Shown here one piece after another: positions 20,320 to 33,511 of a stretch of DNA of 64,000 nucleotides; the first letter of the stretch is position 1; each line of letters opens with the position of its first letter. The stretch spans positions 36,326,784 through 36,390,783 of the forward strand of contig NC_092640.1 in the NCBI RefSeq assembly GCF_039555335.1, written 5' to 3'. Both the position numbers and the translations under genes were made by a program. The stretch comes from Amphiura filiformis (lineage: Eukaryota > Echinodermata > Ophiuroidea > Amphilepidida > Amphiuridae). The notes below the pieces were generated by a model. That model worked only from the letters and a program-made list of their open reading frames with translations. It had not been told where the DNA came from and made no database searches.

Positions 20320-21335
20320 TTTTTAATGCTAATTTATTGCACATTCTACGGAAGCGTGGTTACCTTTTTGAAATGACCGAGTGAGAGGGTTTTCAATAAA
20401 ATATTTTTCCTGTCAAAACTGAAGCATCCTCTGTATAAAAGAAAAATATGAATATTAACTGCACTTCATATATGTGACCCGGCAGCACAAATGAGCCGTA
20501 AATTCCCTAAATTGTATTCTGAGTTACGGTGTAAAATGTGTACGAAGGTCATATTCATCGGCAACTTAAGCTGGCCCGACATCCGTCTCATTTTCATAGT
20601 CAAAAACTAATCAATTCTCCTATTGTTGAAGTGGATAATAAGCTTCTACCTTAGATGGCTATAGAACTTTTAATAGCTCAGGTCTTTGTTTGCTTTTGCT
20701 AAATCCTGTTCAAGTGGTGGGTTACCGGGCATTGTATTTTGTACAGGTATGCATAACCAACAATTAACAATGAGAGAATTTTCTTAAACCTCGTTGACTT
20801 GGGGATGATTTGAAATGACCGCCAATTATGACTGTTTGATATTTATTGCCAGCAATGTGGAAAAAGAGACACGTGTAAAAACGTAAAAAGCTATAATTTT
20901 GTTGAAGGAGCAAAGTTTAACAAACCATAACCCCGCTTCTGGATATCGTTTGAAGTCAAATGATATACCATTTTTAAGTTTATGATGTTTATTTTTTAAA
21001 CACGAAATAAAACAAAATTGAACGGGGAGGAATTTACGGCTCATTCGCCGTGGACGGTCACATATAACGATTCATGATACCCAATTGTGGCACATTTGAT
21101 GTCGTTTATGAGGCAGAGAATTTTATTTCAATTTTATATACGCCAAAATATTTTTTTTTAATTGAACAAGAATGGCGATAGAAAAAAAAACGTTGAAATT
21201 TCCATGTAAAAATTACATTAGACCCCGCCAAAGATTACTGTTTCGTTTTTATGGTAATCTAATCTTTTATTTCCTGAAATAAAATTAGGTGTCTAATGCG
21301 GATTTCTTGTATAAATGATCAAAACATCGACGTAT
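20320..21335 (+). repeat. dispersed duplicate A, shared with 56570-57135
   Basis: TTTATTGCACA, GGGTTTTCAATRAAATATTTTT, GATACCCAATT, CAATTTTATATACGCC and CCCCGCCAAAGATTACTGTT occur in the same order at both loci. Copy A carries an extra 590 bp (20473-21062). Unknown repeat family or an ancient segmental copy. Confidence 0.8.
20473..21062. mobile_element. TA-flanked MITE, 590 bp, TGTGACC termini
   Basis: Left TGTGACCCGGC ... GAGCCGTAAATTCC and right GGAATTTACGGCTC ... GGTCACA are inverted, flanked by TA. The empty site is visible in duplicate B (ACATCATATACAACG at about 56735). A TA target suggests Tc1/mariner-type mobilisation; no transposase inside. Confidence 0.85.
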
Positions 21336-23284
21336 ACAAGAAGCCACAAGAAAAATGGTAGGCCACATACCGACCGACATATACGGCGAGTAGCCACGTG
21401 CGAGTCAAAATCGATATAATGTATGAACAAACTGTTGTGCATGTTTAGGCTCATTTATTGTCGGATTTCTGTATATAGAACACGCAGTTATCAACAATTG
21501 AGCGCACATCTCATATCATGACGTCAACTTTTTTCTTGGTCAAATCTATCTCGTTCGAAGGAACTCGCCGCTTAAGTTGCTTTTTGCTGAATATCAATTT
21601 TACGTCTTATTTTCTCAAAAAGGAGTCATTTTCATTGTCCTCATAATATTAGCTTGCCAATGATATGATGTTGCCGAGCAATATATATGACCTTTATTTG
21701 ATGACCGATCATAGTAAAATGGTCATCACTGGTCATACACACATTCCCTCATTTCAAATTATAAATTCTGGTTTCTCTTTTGTTCAGAAACCAAAAATCA
21801 AGGGATTAAAAAGTAGAGCAGATCTGGTCTGCAATCATAACACTATTGTCTGTGCTGGGAGGACACAGTATAGGGTATATAACCAGAAGTATATAATGGC
21901 CTAATGTGCCAACATAATTATTATCGGATATCTATCACTGCGGGCGGTAAATGATTTTTGAAATCTGACTTAGTTTTACTTCAGAGAAGTCTGTCGTAGG
22001 TGGTATACTTTCATATGTCACCGTATAATTACACCCGAGTTCTAGGCCTAGAAATCATGCGCGTATATTGAGCGGTGGGGAGCTTTGTTTAAAACATAAA
22101 CGATGCATGATGATGGAGAGGATTTGATAATGAATTAGTTTATTGTCCCCGGTAAGTACATCCCATACCTCTTACCTAAGCCCTCTCCCCCACCTATATA
22201 ACATTCTCTTCCCAAGTGTCTCCTCCCCCCCCTCCTCGCTTCCCCCCTACATTCAATAACTCCTCTATTTCGAGCTCTCCTCCCCCTTCCCTTTCCACTT
22301 CCAAAGCTCTCTCCCATATGTTTTTCTTTCTCCCTCCCCACCCCCCCCCCCCCCCCCCCCCCCCCACACACACACACCACTCTTTCTCCCTCTTCTCATT
22401 TTATAATATCTCGAGTAACAAATAAAAGTCTAGATATTTAGCCTAGATAGTCAACCAGCCTAGATAGTGGAAGTCAATATAGCTTTCTATTATCAATCGT
22501 ATGCATGCGATATACATAAAAATTAATAGAGAAGTGTATAATAGTGTATATATCACTCAAGTGTCTATTTTCAGGGTATTCTTTTGTTATATCGGTGGAA
22601 ATATTTCGATGGCCGATTACATAACAAACCAAACCAAAACGGCTTACTACAAATTTTAAGTTTCTAACAAATGGTACAGACAAAGATAGCAATAGCTATC
22701 GATAATGACGTCACTCAAGAGCTTAGGCAGGATAATAGGAAACCACGTGACCAAAACCAAAACTAAAACTCAATATTTGAAATGACCGAATGTTAACACA
22801 AATAATTACAATAACATTGGAGCACGTTTAAACCTCATGCACTTGAATGAGTACTCCGGCACTTACCGTTGATGACCGATCATTAGAATGATCATCACTG
22901 GTCATTCACCCATTGCTAACACAAAAGTCAATAATAGACCTAGCATTAACCGGAGACTGGCATATCGTCATAGGGGCACATGGTCATTCCCCCATCAGTT
23001 TGAAAATTTAGAAAATCCCACAGGAAAATTGCCAAAAAATGGCTTGTGCCCCCAACCAGGCCCGGTCCTGCCTTCCCCAATCATGGTCGGTGCCCCCTTG
23101 TCCCCCCCCCAAAAAAAACCCCAACAACAAACAAAGTTTAGATGATTCACGTCACGCCAACTTCAACAATGTTAGTCGATGGTCTGAACTTACTAGTTTC
23201 TACATCTGTATAATTAAACTATAGGGAAACCTTTTTAAGAACAAAATGGATATTTAAACATTAATGGTTAAAATATTATACGTT
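21336..23284. other. repeat fragments, simple sequence, no gene
   Basis: TGATGACCGATCAT ... GGTCATCACTGGTCAT occurs at 21698-21745 and again at 22870-22905. A CT-rich tract (22140-22400) includes 25 consecutive C at 22341-22365 followed by (AC)n. Nothing coding recognised. Confidence 0.6.
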
Positions 23285-23974
23285 CCCAGCAAACACAAAA
23301 ACGTTTTAAAAACATTTTAAATAAGTTATATTTTGGCTTTTAGTTTAGGTAAAAACGTTTTAATAACATTAAAATGTCGGGTTATATAAAGGCCATGATA
23401 ACGTTTTAAAACGTTTTGTATGAAAACACACTACAACAATATTTTTAAATGTTTTCAAAAAATGTTATTGTAAACTATTTTTGGCAAACATTTCTGCCAA
23501 ATATTGTGTCAATACTTAAATAACATTATGTTAAAATATTTGAACCCCGCAAACACAGAAATGTTCTTAAAATGTTTTTTCAAAACCTTTTAATAACATT
23601 TAAATGTCGGGTTATATAAAGGTCATGAAAACGTTTTTAAAACGTTATTGAAAATATTTTGGGCAAACATTTTTCGCAAAATATTTTTTCAACCCCAAAA
23701 TAACATTCTATTTAGAATGTTTTGTATTAAGTTTTCAAGAATGTTTTTGGAATGTTATTAAAACGTTTTTATACCCTTTATATAACCCGACATTTAAACG
23801 TTTTTGTAAAACATTTTTGTTTGCTAAGCAGTAGATTATCAAAAATGTTTTTAAGGTTATGAAAACGTTTTATACTCTTAATATACCCTTTATATAACCC
23901 GACATTTAAACGTTTTCTGACAACCTTTTATAACCTTTTGCGAATGATGTCGAAAACGTTTTGTGTTTGCTGGG
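23285..23974. mobile_element. complete CCCAGCAAACACA element, 690 bp
   Basis: Inverted termini CCCAGCAAACACAAAA / TTTTGTGTTTGCTGGG bound a noncoding body built from repeated ACGTTTTAAAACGTTTT, GGGTTATATAAAGG and their inverted forms (CCTTTATATAACCC). Related partial copies lie at 10874-11133 and 18264-18640. Superfamily undetermined; target duplication unclear. Confidence 0.8.
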
Positions 23975-24501
23975 TTTAGCTAAGGGAAGACTTCATTAAT
24001 AAACCATCCAATAACAGTTTTTGCTGTTACCATGGCAACAAGCAAAAATTGCATTTTTCAAGTACGTTTCATCACTTTTTTACCTATCACGACACGGTAA
24101 GTAGTTAGGTGCATCATCAAATTAGGTTAAAATATGTCACTAAAATACGTTTCAAAATGTTACTAAGATGAATAAGAAACATCTAATTACGAGTAACTTG
24201 ATTGAAGTTCGTCGTGGGTAAAGCCCAATCTAACTGTAAGTACCATATAGTTTGGAGTTTCCCTTTCCGTAGTGAAAGTAGTATAAGGGTATAAACTCCA
24301 AGTACAGTAATAGGCCATATCCATGGCTTGAATAGGCCTATGACTGAGCTGATTAGATTAACAATAAATATTCTCCCTGCTTTTCCCGTCTCGCATTTCT
24401 TATGGGCAAAATGTACTCGTATAAGATAATCACTTGGACCAGAGAATTATGGCACCTATATTCGTTTCATGATATAGTCATTTATAGCATATCTTAATAC
24501 T
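23975..24501. other. intergenic, nothing recognised
   Basis: No exon, RNA or clear repeat terminus seen. Confidence 0.5.
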
Positions 24502-25711
24502 AATTACGGCGTGTCCGTCCGTCCTCTGTCCGCGCGCTATCGCGTTCGCGTCCCGGGAGTTTCGCGTTCACGCGGTGCACTATCGCGTGCTCGCGGTGCG
24601 CTATCGTGGAATATCAACGGGAGTGTGCGCGGAGTACAGTGCTCGCATCGGAAAAGCATTACAGTGTGACTAACAGGTGCATCTCATCGGACCAATAATT
24701 ATGGGCCTTATTTTCAACACATATTTCAATACCGAACACGTGCACACCCCAACCACGTGCATATAGGCCTATTTCAGCAGAACATGACTAATGGTTAACA
24801 TAAACAATTATCCGTTGTGGTAAGGCCTATAACCGTTTTTGCGTTCACGTTTCTCGCGATTGATTTCATTACTTTAGTAACGGCCTATATCCACGTCCAG
24901 ATACTAATTTCGGTTTCTCTAAATGTGGTAACAGGGCCGGCAGGGCTTGGGAGAGGCGAATGATTGGTTTCTAGATTATGGGTAGGCCTACCGAGCTACC
25001 GAAGTAAGCATCACACCTATAAAATAGAGTTGATTAAGTTGTGTCAAGTTGGTCTTGATCATTGAGAGACGCATTTCATAGTAGTTTAAAAAGTCAGGGT
25101 AGGTATATGGGTAACGGGTTTGGGTAATTAGAAATAGGCCTATCACGAGAAGCGCCCGACCCGAGAACCGCGAAATCTAGTTCACTTATATTTTTCACAA
25201 GGATCATTTTATTTTGATACGTGGGCATTAACCAACATTATTAGCTAAATAACTTTTAATGTTTAATGGCATGTAAAAATGTTACCACATTTAGAGAAAC
25301 CGAAATTAGTATCTGGACGTGGATATAGGCCGTTACTAAAGTAATGAAATCAATCGCGAGAAACGTGAACGCAAAAACGGTTATAGGCCTTACCACAACG
25401 GATAATTGTTTATGTTAACCATTAGTCATGTTCTGCTGAAATAGGCCTATATGCACGTGTTTGGGGTGTGCACGTGTTCGGTATTGAAATATGTGTTGAA
25501 AATAAGGCCCATAATTATTGGTCCGATGAGATGCACCTGTTAGTCACACTGTAATGCTTTTCCGATGCGAGCACTGTACTCCGCGCACACTCCCGTTGAT
25601 ATTCCGCGATAGCGCACTTCGAGCACGCGATAGTGCACCGCGTGAACGCGAAACTCGCGGGACGAGAACGCGATAGCGCGCGGACAGAGGACGGACGGAC
25701 ACGCCGTAATT
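24502..25711. repeat. 1.2-kb inverted repeat with 432-bp near-identical arms
   Basis: Left arm 24502-24933 and right arm 25280-25711 are reverse complements with only a few differences, spacer about 346 bp. The outer 120 bases are unusually GC-rich and full of CGCG and GCTATCGCG words. The spacer's last 100 bases (25181-25280) are repeated directly after the right arm (25710-25822), so one arm lies between two direct repeats. Confidence 0.9.
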
Positions 25712-25822
25712 CACTTATATTTTTCACAAGGATCATTTTATTTTGATACGTGGGCATTAACCAACATTATTAGCTAAATAACTTAACGGCCTCACGGATG
25801 TTTAATGGCATGTAAAAATGTA

Positions 25823-27077
25823 GTCAGTTTTAAGTAAATGTGAAATTAGTAATAAACGATCTTTATTGCGATCACATGAAACAACCGTGGCCTCTATAGA
25901 CCATAAACATCCGTGGAGCTCAATCATTTCACCTATGAAGAGAGTTCAGGCAAACATAAATGATTTTAATTTGATTAAAGAATGTTTGTGTACAGAAGTG
26001 GTGCCTTAAAGCATAAATGTGTGATTTGCATAAAGAATAGATTCCTATTTAAATGTTTAGTTTCACTGATCACATTATCCTCTTTTAATTTCGAGCCAAA
26101 CAAATGAGGTATAACGAAGTAAATTGCGATTTCATTGCAGCGCCTGCCATGCGTGTACTACGCTCGCCCTCGACGTGTGTACACATAAGCTGACATCCAC
26201 GGGAGATGTTAGCAAGCACTCGATCGATCAACTCTGAATAAAACCGGGTCAGGCTTAGTCTTTTACGTGGTATTTTAGTACACCACTGGGCATTATAATT
26301 ATGCAAAAAGTAGAAATCCGAGTAAAATTGGGGGCGTCGCTGTGAAGCAAATCACACATTATGGCTTTAATAAGAACAGAGCATGTAGACCACACTCGGC
26401 CATGTACCAACTTCGGTGCTCGTAGAGACGTCGGGCACTGATAGCAATACTTTTGGCAAAGCCGCAAACGAGCACGTCTTCCTTTCTAAACATGTACGCA
26501 TTGAGGAGCTTTTATTTCTTCACGTATGGTATATCCGGTTATCCAGCCCAAATCATCATGGATACGTGGCCTCACCTAACGCCACGAGCGGCTGATACTT
26601 GTTAGTCTACAAGAAAACCTTTGTACAGGGTGTGCCGGGAGGAATATTTTGACTTTCTCTACACCTATCCAGAAATAAATGTTACGACCCATTAATTAAC
26701 AACTTTTCACAAAAAGGTTCCAATTGTGTCAAAATTGGGAGGTAATTGGTCAAATGAGCCCAATTTTTATACTTTAGAGGTATTTTCTCTGCTGAAATTC
26801 ACGGCAAACATTTTCATATGAGGGGACATCACTGTACCCCAATTGTTGACAATGCTCCCCTGTCCCGGGACGCATCTTCGGAACTTGGCCAAAATCACCA
26901 AAACTATATTTTTCCCACCAAAATGTCTGAACTACGATATTATGCTTAAACTTCTCATGATTACAAGCGAGAAACTAATCTTCAAGATGACAAACCACCG
27001 ACAACCACTGACGTTTTTTTCCTCTATTCCCCGTTTGACGCTCTCTTCCATAATTCAACTTTTTTAATCTTATTCAG
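25823..27077. other. intergenic, no gene recognised
   Basis: A single ACAGGGTGTGCCGGGAGG sequence at about 26629 recalls the AGGGTGTCCC ends at 4322 and 57844. No convincing exon. Confidence 0.5.
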
Positions 27078-27346
27078 ATGAATTACGAGAAATAACGAAT
27101 GAATGAATATTAGTAAACATTCTTATTTAGTAAATATTTGAAATGGTGACCTTGACATTTTACTTCATAATTACAGTAGTATTATTGGTTATCATAACAT
27201 TTACCATATTCAAAAAAAAATATTACTTGAAATTGACAAGTAAGGTATTTATCGTTGATAAGAACTCCATTCACAAGCGCATTGATCAAGATTCAATTAG
27301 TGTTTACTTTTTTATCCAAACGATGAGCAATTTTTAACTTGTTTAA

Positions 27347-27945
27347 GGCAAGTCGGGACCCAATACACACATATCGTACACGTAACACAGTGTGTCAATA
27401 CGGCCGTATTGGCACGGTAGATGCCGTGCTGGGGTGGATATTCTGTATTACAGTATACGTATGGTCACGGTGTATCCCGTTGTCAAAATACCACGTACTT
27501 TAGTACAGTAATAGCGCCCTCTGTTGGTCATAATTCACGTTAATACGTATTTTCAACGTAGTGAAGAAATATTTGAGGTAATATAACACTATAGAATATA
27601 AAAACATATGTACATATGTGTGTATCGGGTGAAGTCGGAGCCTTCGTGTCATCTTTTTCCAGCTTTGGTTATTTTACTTAATAATACAGTTTATTTATGT
27701 AGGGTTAATACATGTTAAATGAGGAAAATGAGTCAATGATGGTCACATTTATATTTCTATAATTATGTTATTGAGTTATGCAAATAATAGGCCAGGAAGG
27801 AATCGTGCACATGGGGGAAAAACAATTAATAAAAAGATTCTAGGGACCTGACGTGTTGAACTCATGCATTTCCCTGTGAAGGTGGGCTTTTTTTCTCAAT
27901 ATTTGAGCACAGACAATTCTAGCTCAGGCACCGCCCCGACTCGCC
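27347..27945. mobile_element. TTTAA-flanked MITE, 599 bp
   Basis: Termini GGCAAGTCGGG and CCCGACTCGCC are inverted and flanked by TTTAA at 27342-27346 and 27946-27950. The other duplicate has the empty site AACTTGTTTAAGATCACC at about 54595. Noncoding. Confidence 0.9.
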
Positions 27946-28250
27946 TTTAAATCACTAAGTATGTCCATAGATGCATAATTGAAATGTGTTTTAGCCGAGT
28001 ACGTGCGCATGCGTTGTGAAGATTTATAAACGGATTTCTTCAGACTTGGTTTTAAGTTTCAATATCGCATCAGAAATTGAAAACTCTTATTGCACATGAG
28101 CAAAGTTTAAAGCAACTTGAAACAATTTAAGCCGTCAGCGTATCAGGAGAATCGGCTTGCTTGCAAAAGTGCTAACACATTAAGAGTGAGAACAAGCCGA
28201 TACAGCGGTATTCAGATAAGAAGGCGTCAACAATAGGCTAATTCTGCACA

Positions 28251-30376
28251 TTGATGTCATCACAACCCAAGTCGGAAACGGGAAAAGCAACGACAAATGC
28301 TTCAAGCCGTGTCACATTTTCGGTAACTTCTTATGTCATTGGGCTTCTCACGATCATACTGAACGGTTTTATAATCGTTTCGTTTTTACAAGTTCGTGGC
28401 ATGAAACATAAACCCGGAAATATATTCATTCTTGCTCTCTCCGTGACCGATCTTCTGTACGGGATCTATGAGTGTGTGTTCCTAGCAATCCCATACTTTT
28501 TTCATAATAGGTATCCTTATGGAGAAATCGGTTGTCTCTTAACAAGTGCTTTTAGCGAACTTTACATTGTTAGCCATCAGCCTTATGCTTATCTCATTGC
28601 CGTACCCACGATATTTAAAATGTCTTACTGTTTTCCGCGTAAAGGTGGTAATCTTTGGTTGCTATGTTGTTGGTCTTGGAGCGGTTTTAACAGATCTTGG
28701 TCTCTGGAAATACGCAAGAGTAACCGAACCTGATGCTGCGAGTATTAACTTTAACATATTTGCCAAAACCCGACTAGAAGGTTGAAATGGTTCGCACTGG
28801 TGTATTTTATAGGGTTAACATGCCTCCCTGTGGTGCTCATTGGTATCCTTAGTGCCGTGTTCTTCTGTCTTCTTCGTCGTCGCATCAAGCAGAACAGACA
28901 GGTGGCAGCTACCGAAGCACCTTCTAATATCAGCACCATAAGTGTGACAAGCGCACAGAATTCCAGCCAACACAATTATCAAAATGAGGAGAGTCCAGAA
29001 GAGTTACGCATGAGAAATCGATATATTAAGCCCGCCGTCACTCTATTTGCCCTCGTCGCGGAAGCTGGAATTAGTATGTTCAGTTGGAGGGCCATTCAAC
29101 TTTGACGCGCTATTATTAAACTGTACGCTATGAATACGCACACAACGAAAATTTAAATTTGCTTGATTTGGGTTGCAGTTTTAAAAGCTTCCAAATTTCT
29201 CTCTACAACTCCTAATAGCTATATATTTTATATATAACTACAAGAAAGGCTTTCAACATTCCATATATGTTCACAAAAAATACCGTAACTTTGCAAGGAA
29301 TATGATATGGACAGCACATAAACACAAATTTTTGTCATGAATTGAGATAAAAGAGTAAGAAAAACTGCGTTATTTTAAAAATGGTGCGAGTTCATAAATC
29401 AGGAATTTGCATATGATTAGAAACATGGCTTATTATCCTCATATTAAAAATCAAGATTTTTGGTTGGTTAAGACAAAACCTGCCGGGATGAAAAGGGTAT
29501 TTTTACAAGACGGAAAAATACCAGTAAACAGTAGGCCATGCGACAACAGCATTGAGAAGGTTCATGCGAGCAGTGTTAAACTGCGCGCGCGTATTTCACT
29601 GAACGCAGATGAATGGCGCGCTTGGGCGCAACAAAGTCACGCGCGTGTACTCGTTCATGGTGTCAAGTCACGCGGTATTGTTATGAAGTTGTTTACTTAA
29701 TTTTCGTCGATGGGCCTAATCTGGGTAACCAATTTAAACTATTATAACAATTTAGAATTTTAAGTTCAAAATTTGGGACAAAGACTAATCGATAGATAAA
29801 GGTTGAAATTACTTGTCTGGCTAAAAATTAGAATGATTAAAGCGTTAAGACAGAAAATATCCGGGTTAGAAGTCCTTAGCAACGAAAATAAATTTGAAGG
29901 TAAAGCAAACGCAAAATCACGAATTCTAACGACAAAAAGTAGACAAAATGGAAATCAAGTAGAGAATTGTGAAGATATTTTCTAATAAAACTTATTTGTT
30001 AATTGCCCAAGATGATTGGCTACACATAATACGATACATTTCAAATCGAAATTTTCCGCGGGAAAAGTAAAAAAGCATACCCAAGAGTGCGACGGTCATT
30101 TTTGCCAAGGTCGCGTCCGTTAATAATTTGACCTTTAACGGAAAACGCGCATGATGGCCCTCCGACTGTGTTTCCATTATGTGCCTATATCTTCACAAGA
30201 ATGTTCTCAGACAGCAGTGTTGGAAAATCTGGCGCCGGGGGAGGAGGATTCAGTTTTGCTATAGTGTCACTGGTATCGCAGTTAAACCCACTTTTGGATC
30301 CGTTGTTTTACGAAGCTACGCAGAAGAGTGCCAAAGAGTTTTACAGGAACAAGTTTAGGTTTAGGTCACGACACTG
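28251..30376 (+). pseudogene. class A (rhodopsin-like) GPCR pseudogene
   Basis: A seven-helix plasma-membrane receptor gene, intronless, ligand unknown. Intact parts: TM1 with ILNGFIIV, TM2 with LALSVTDLL, GEIGCLL before TM3, TM5 with TCLPVVLIG, an Arg-rich loop LLRRRIKQNRQ, TM6 start NRYIKPAVTL, TM7 with QLNPLLDPLFY. Defects relative to the copy at 54846: deletions totalling about 28 bases around 28570 remove the end of TM3 including the DRL (DRY-equivalent) motif; a lost base and an in-frame TAG at about 28760-28777; and a 1,089-bp element within TM6 at 29081-30169. Reading resumes at 30170 and ends near 30376. Clearly non-functional. Confidence 0.92.
29081..30169. mobile_element. TIR element inside the GPCR pseudogene, 1,089 bp
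   Basis: Ends CAGTTGGAGGGCCAT and ATGGCCCTCCGACTG are inverted (14 of 15), flanked by TGTT at 29077-29080 and 30170-30173. Removing it and one TGTT restores the sequence seen at 55675-55690. No transposase recognised; a 97-codon open frame at 29407-29700 has no identifiable motif. Superfamily open; a 4-bp duplication excludes hAT and Tc1/mariner. Confidence 0.88.
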
Positions 30377-31115
30377 AGCAGATATTAATAGTATTCTGAT
30401 ATCATGAACCGGCTGATGTTGAAACAGCACAACTTATTACGGACAGAGCATATCGTTAACTTACAATGTAAATTTTACACACAAAATACAACTGATATAA
30501 AGTTTATACTTATCCTGATACATGTATTAATTATAGAATTGGAATTATAATAATTCCTGAGCTTTATTGGCTAAAACTAAGTCATAATTATTTTGTGTGT
30601 GTTTCAAATTCGTTCGTGTGATAGAAACGTGTATATTCGTCAATTAAGCATGTTAAGTCTGACATGTCTGTAGAATGTTTCTGGGAGTTCAATACAAGAA
30701 CCTGCCATAAATAATGAAGCTTAGTTTACACCATCTCTATGAAAAAGGTTCTGAATAACAACTTAAGGTGGTACTACACCCTTGGCAAATTTTGTGCCTA
30801 TTTTTGCATTTTTCTCAAAAATTATAGCGCATTGGTGACAAGTAAGATATGTATGTTATAGGGGCTAGGACTACAACTACTGCACTGAAAATTTTATTTT
30901 AGCGCAGACAACAGTAAAAAGCGAGGGAAAACCAATACCGTAAAACCCCGTCTACAAGGATATACCTAAGAAACGCCCTCAATAAAATTGGTTGCTTGTT
31001 GTATTTGGAGTTTGAGCAAATATATACTGGCACTGGGTGGCTATGCATTCCATCTAAGTATGTTGTAACACCAATCAATTGTATTGACATAATAACGACT
31101 GTTCGTATATCAGGA

Positions 31116-31196
31116 TCGTATAGCTCAATTGATAGAGCGTCAGACTTTGGAACTGAAGACATGCTGAAGAGAGCATGGTCCGGGCACCGGTTCCGT
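31116..31196 (+). repeat. tRNA-like sequence (SINE head or tRNA pseudogene)
   Basis: TAGCTCAATTGATAGAGC is a good internal A box/D arm; TCAG...CTGA could form an anticodon stem; CCGGTTCCG is a degraded B box. An extra 20-base hairpin (CATGCTGAAGAGAGCATG) lies between, and a T-rich run follows. Not a functional tRNA. Confidence 0.5.
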
Positions 31197-31839
31197 TTTT
31201 TTCATTCTCGTTTAATTTTAACTTTTGACATGTTCTTTTTATCTTTCTTCAAATCTACCTTTCTACTTTTAATTTTAGGTGTGTTTTTTGTGTTTTTTGT
31301 GTGTTTTTTTTGTGTTTTTTTAGTTTTTTTATAGTTTTTTTTAGTAATTTTGTGGTTTTATAGAAACTAGTAAAAGCATTTATTCTAAATAATAGCGAAA
31401 CCCACGGTTAGACAGATGTGTTGTAACTACTTGTCTGTCCTCGTCTTTGCAATATAAACCTATGTTGCACCTTTGTGCCATCCCAATTCTTGAGGAATGG
31501 TAGGTAGGGTGCGTTTTTGGCTTAAGCACGATTTTGTTTCTACTTGAAATGAAATCAAAATAAATATTGTTCTGTTGCCACAATTGCAGTTTTTCAATAA
31601 TAGATGAGGAATAATAATTATTCCATATTTGAATCTATTGTCCCATCAAGAATAGAGTGTCTTCAAAAACTTCAATCAATTCATCTGACAAAGGAAACTA
31701 TTCTAGTCATTCAATTTTGTTTCGCTTGCACCTGTTATATCACAGGCGTTGGTAGAGAAGGCACACTTCTCTTGTCTTCACCGAAGTAGTGATGTAAACA
31801 CTAACATGATTAATTACCATAGCTAGCAATGGACATACA

Positions 31840-32480
31840 CTATTTTTTGTTCCACTTGAACCCATACTATAGGCTATTCGCTGTCGATGTGACGTAATTA
31901 ATCGGATTAACTACCATAGCAATTGGTGAATACAATTTCGAATATATAGCCCTGCACTTCATCGTTCACGTGGCACCTATGCATTAAACCATAGTTGTCA
32001 AAGAAATGCTAATCACTCGCCATGTAAGATTAGTATTTATGAAAAGAGTGGTATTCAATCTATGTTTGGTGACATACGCGGGTGATTAGTGCAATTTGCT
32101 TGACGGTAGTTATTGCGATTATTACGTCACTTCGACAGCGAATTGTAATATAGACGAATCCAACAAGCCAAGTGATGGTCAGAATTTATTCGGCCATTAT
32201 ACGCTGGTGAAATTGCGTAATTAATCGGATTAATTAAGCAATAGGTGAAAACAATTTTGAACATTCGCGCTGCGCTACAAGCAGGTTACACTCATCACCT
32301 GTACTGTGTATGTCTGCAATCATAGATTGAATACAATACTGGTCTTTTCAAAAATCTTACAGGTGCAGCATGATATGGTTCAATGAAGAGGTACCGCCTG
32401 AACGTATCAGTGTATAACGCGGTATATTCAAAAATTGTTTTCACCTATTGCTATGGTAGTTAATCCGATTATTAATAACT
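31840..32480. repeat. nested copies of an ATTAATCGGATTAACTACC repeat
   Basis: GTAATTAATCGGATTAA and its reverse (TTAATCCGATTATTA) recur at about 31893, 32108, 32219 and 32458, each near GACAGCGAAT or ACAGCGAATAG. The same word occurs at 1876-1920. Overlapping copies of one foldback family. Confidence 0.6.
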
Positions 32481-33511
32481 TCGCCAGCGTATTGAATAAA
32501 ACAGGAGGATGTGAGTTCATAAGGACAATGTCGGGGATTATAGGTCACAATCGATGTGGAGAGATGAGAGGTCCGACCAACAGCCATAGCGAATGGTTCA
32601 TGTTCAACTAATTCCAGCGGACGGTCTGTGGCTAGTAAGGAATCGTCTTTGACCACATGCGCAGATCTGTCTCGTCAGGAAGATATTTAATATCCCGAAT
32701 TTATAATAGGCCTATGCCTACCAGTTCCATCGTATAACCGATCTGCCAGAGAATATTTGTTACCGTGTTTAATAAATTCGTATTTATCGTATAATAAAAT
32801 GTAGCCTATATTATGTGTCACACGGTTTTCTGCTGAACCACTAGCAGGCTATGAATTTTGATGATTTTTACGATCGTCCGGATGAGCAAATCACTGAATG
32901 GGTCTTTAGTTCCCTCCTCTCCTTATCCTGCCAATATTATATGAATCAAAGAAAAATAAAGAAAAAATAAAATTAAACAAGAAAAAAAGACAAAGAAAAG
33001 AAACAATAAAAGAAAAACAATAGAATAAATTAAACTAAATATGAAAAAAAAAATGATCACGAAAGGAGTCTTTAGAAAATGCAAGAAAATATAAATGAAA
33101 AGTTTGAACAATATTTTGTTTATAAAAGTTTGTGTGACCGTGATGAGGCTCAAACTCACCATCTTCCGATCTAAAGAACCAAAATGTAAGTGAGCTATGC
33201 TCGTGAGATGCGAAATAAAGATAAATAATACATTGTATACCTGCTTGTGTCGGTAAATGATTTGCTCAAATTCCATAATGATATAATATTGTGGAGGGCG
33301 CTAGCGTGAAATATGCTATCATCACAGTCGCTTCTATTCCTTATAGACGGGTTTCTACGGTATTTGTTTAGGGATTCAATCATGTTTCACCGTTGTTCAT
33401 CACCGATTAACAACTCGCGTCCGGCCCGTCTGCGTGGTTTACTTCGCTCGGGCAGCTTTTGAAACATGATTGAATCCCTTTCAACAACGAAAAGAAGCTA
33501 AAGATCGTACC

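Larger units (their letters stand above)
27078..30760 (+). repeat. segmental duplicate 1 carrying a GPCR pseudogene
   Basis: Collinear with 54190-56160: ATGAATGAAT...AGTAAACATTCTTATTTAG, AACTCCATTCACAAGC, TTTCTTCAGACTTG, GCACATGAGCAAAGTTTA upstream, the receptor, and GATGTTGAA.CAGCACAACTTA downstream. This copy has gained two insertions (27347-27945 and 29081-30169). Similarity continues into 34270-34990. Confidence 0.9.

Noticed and set aside
22135-22380. Gly-rich frame over poly-C
   Set aside because: Homopolymer and simple-sequence artefact.
31116-31196. Functional tRNA gene
   Set aside because: B box degraded, acceptor stem does not pair, and an extra hairpin is inserted.
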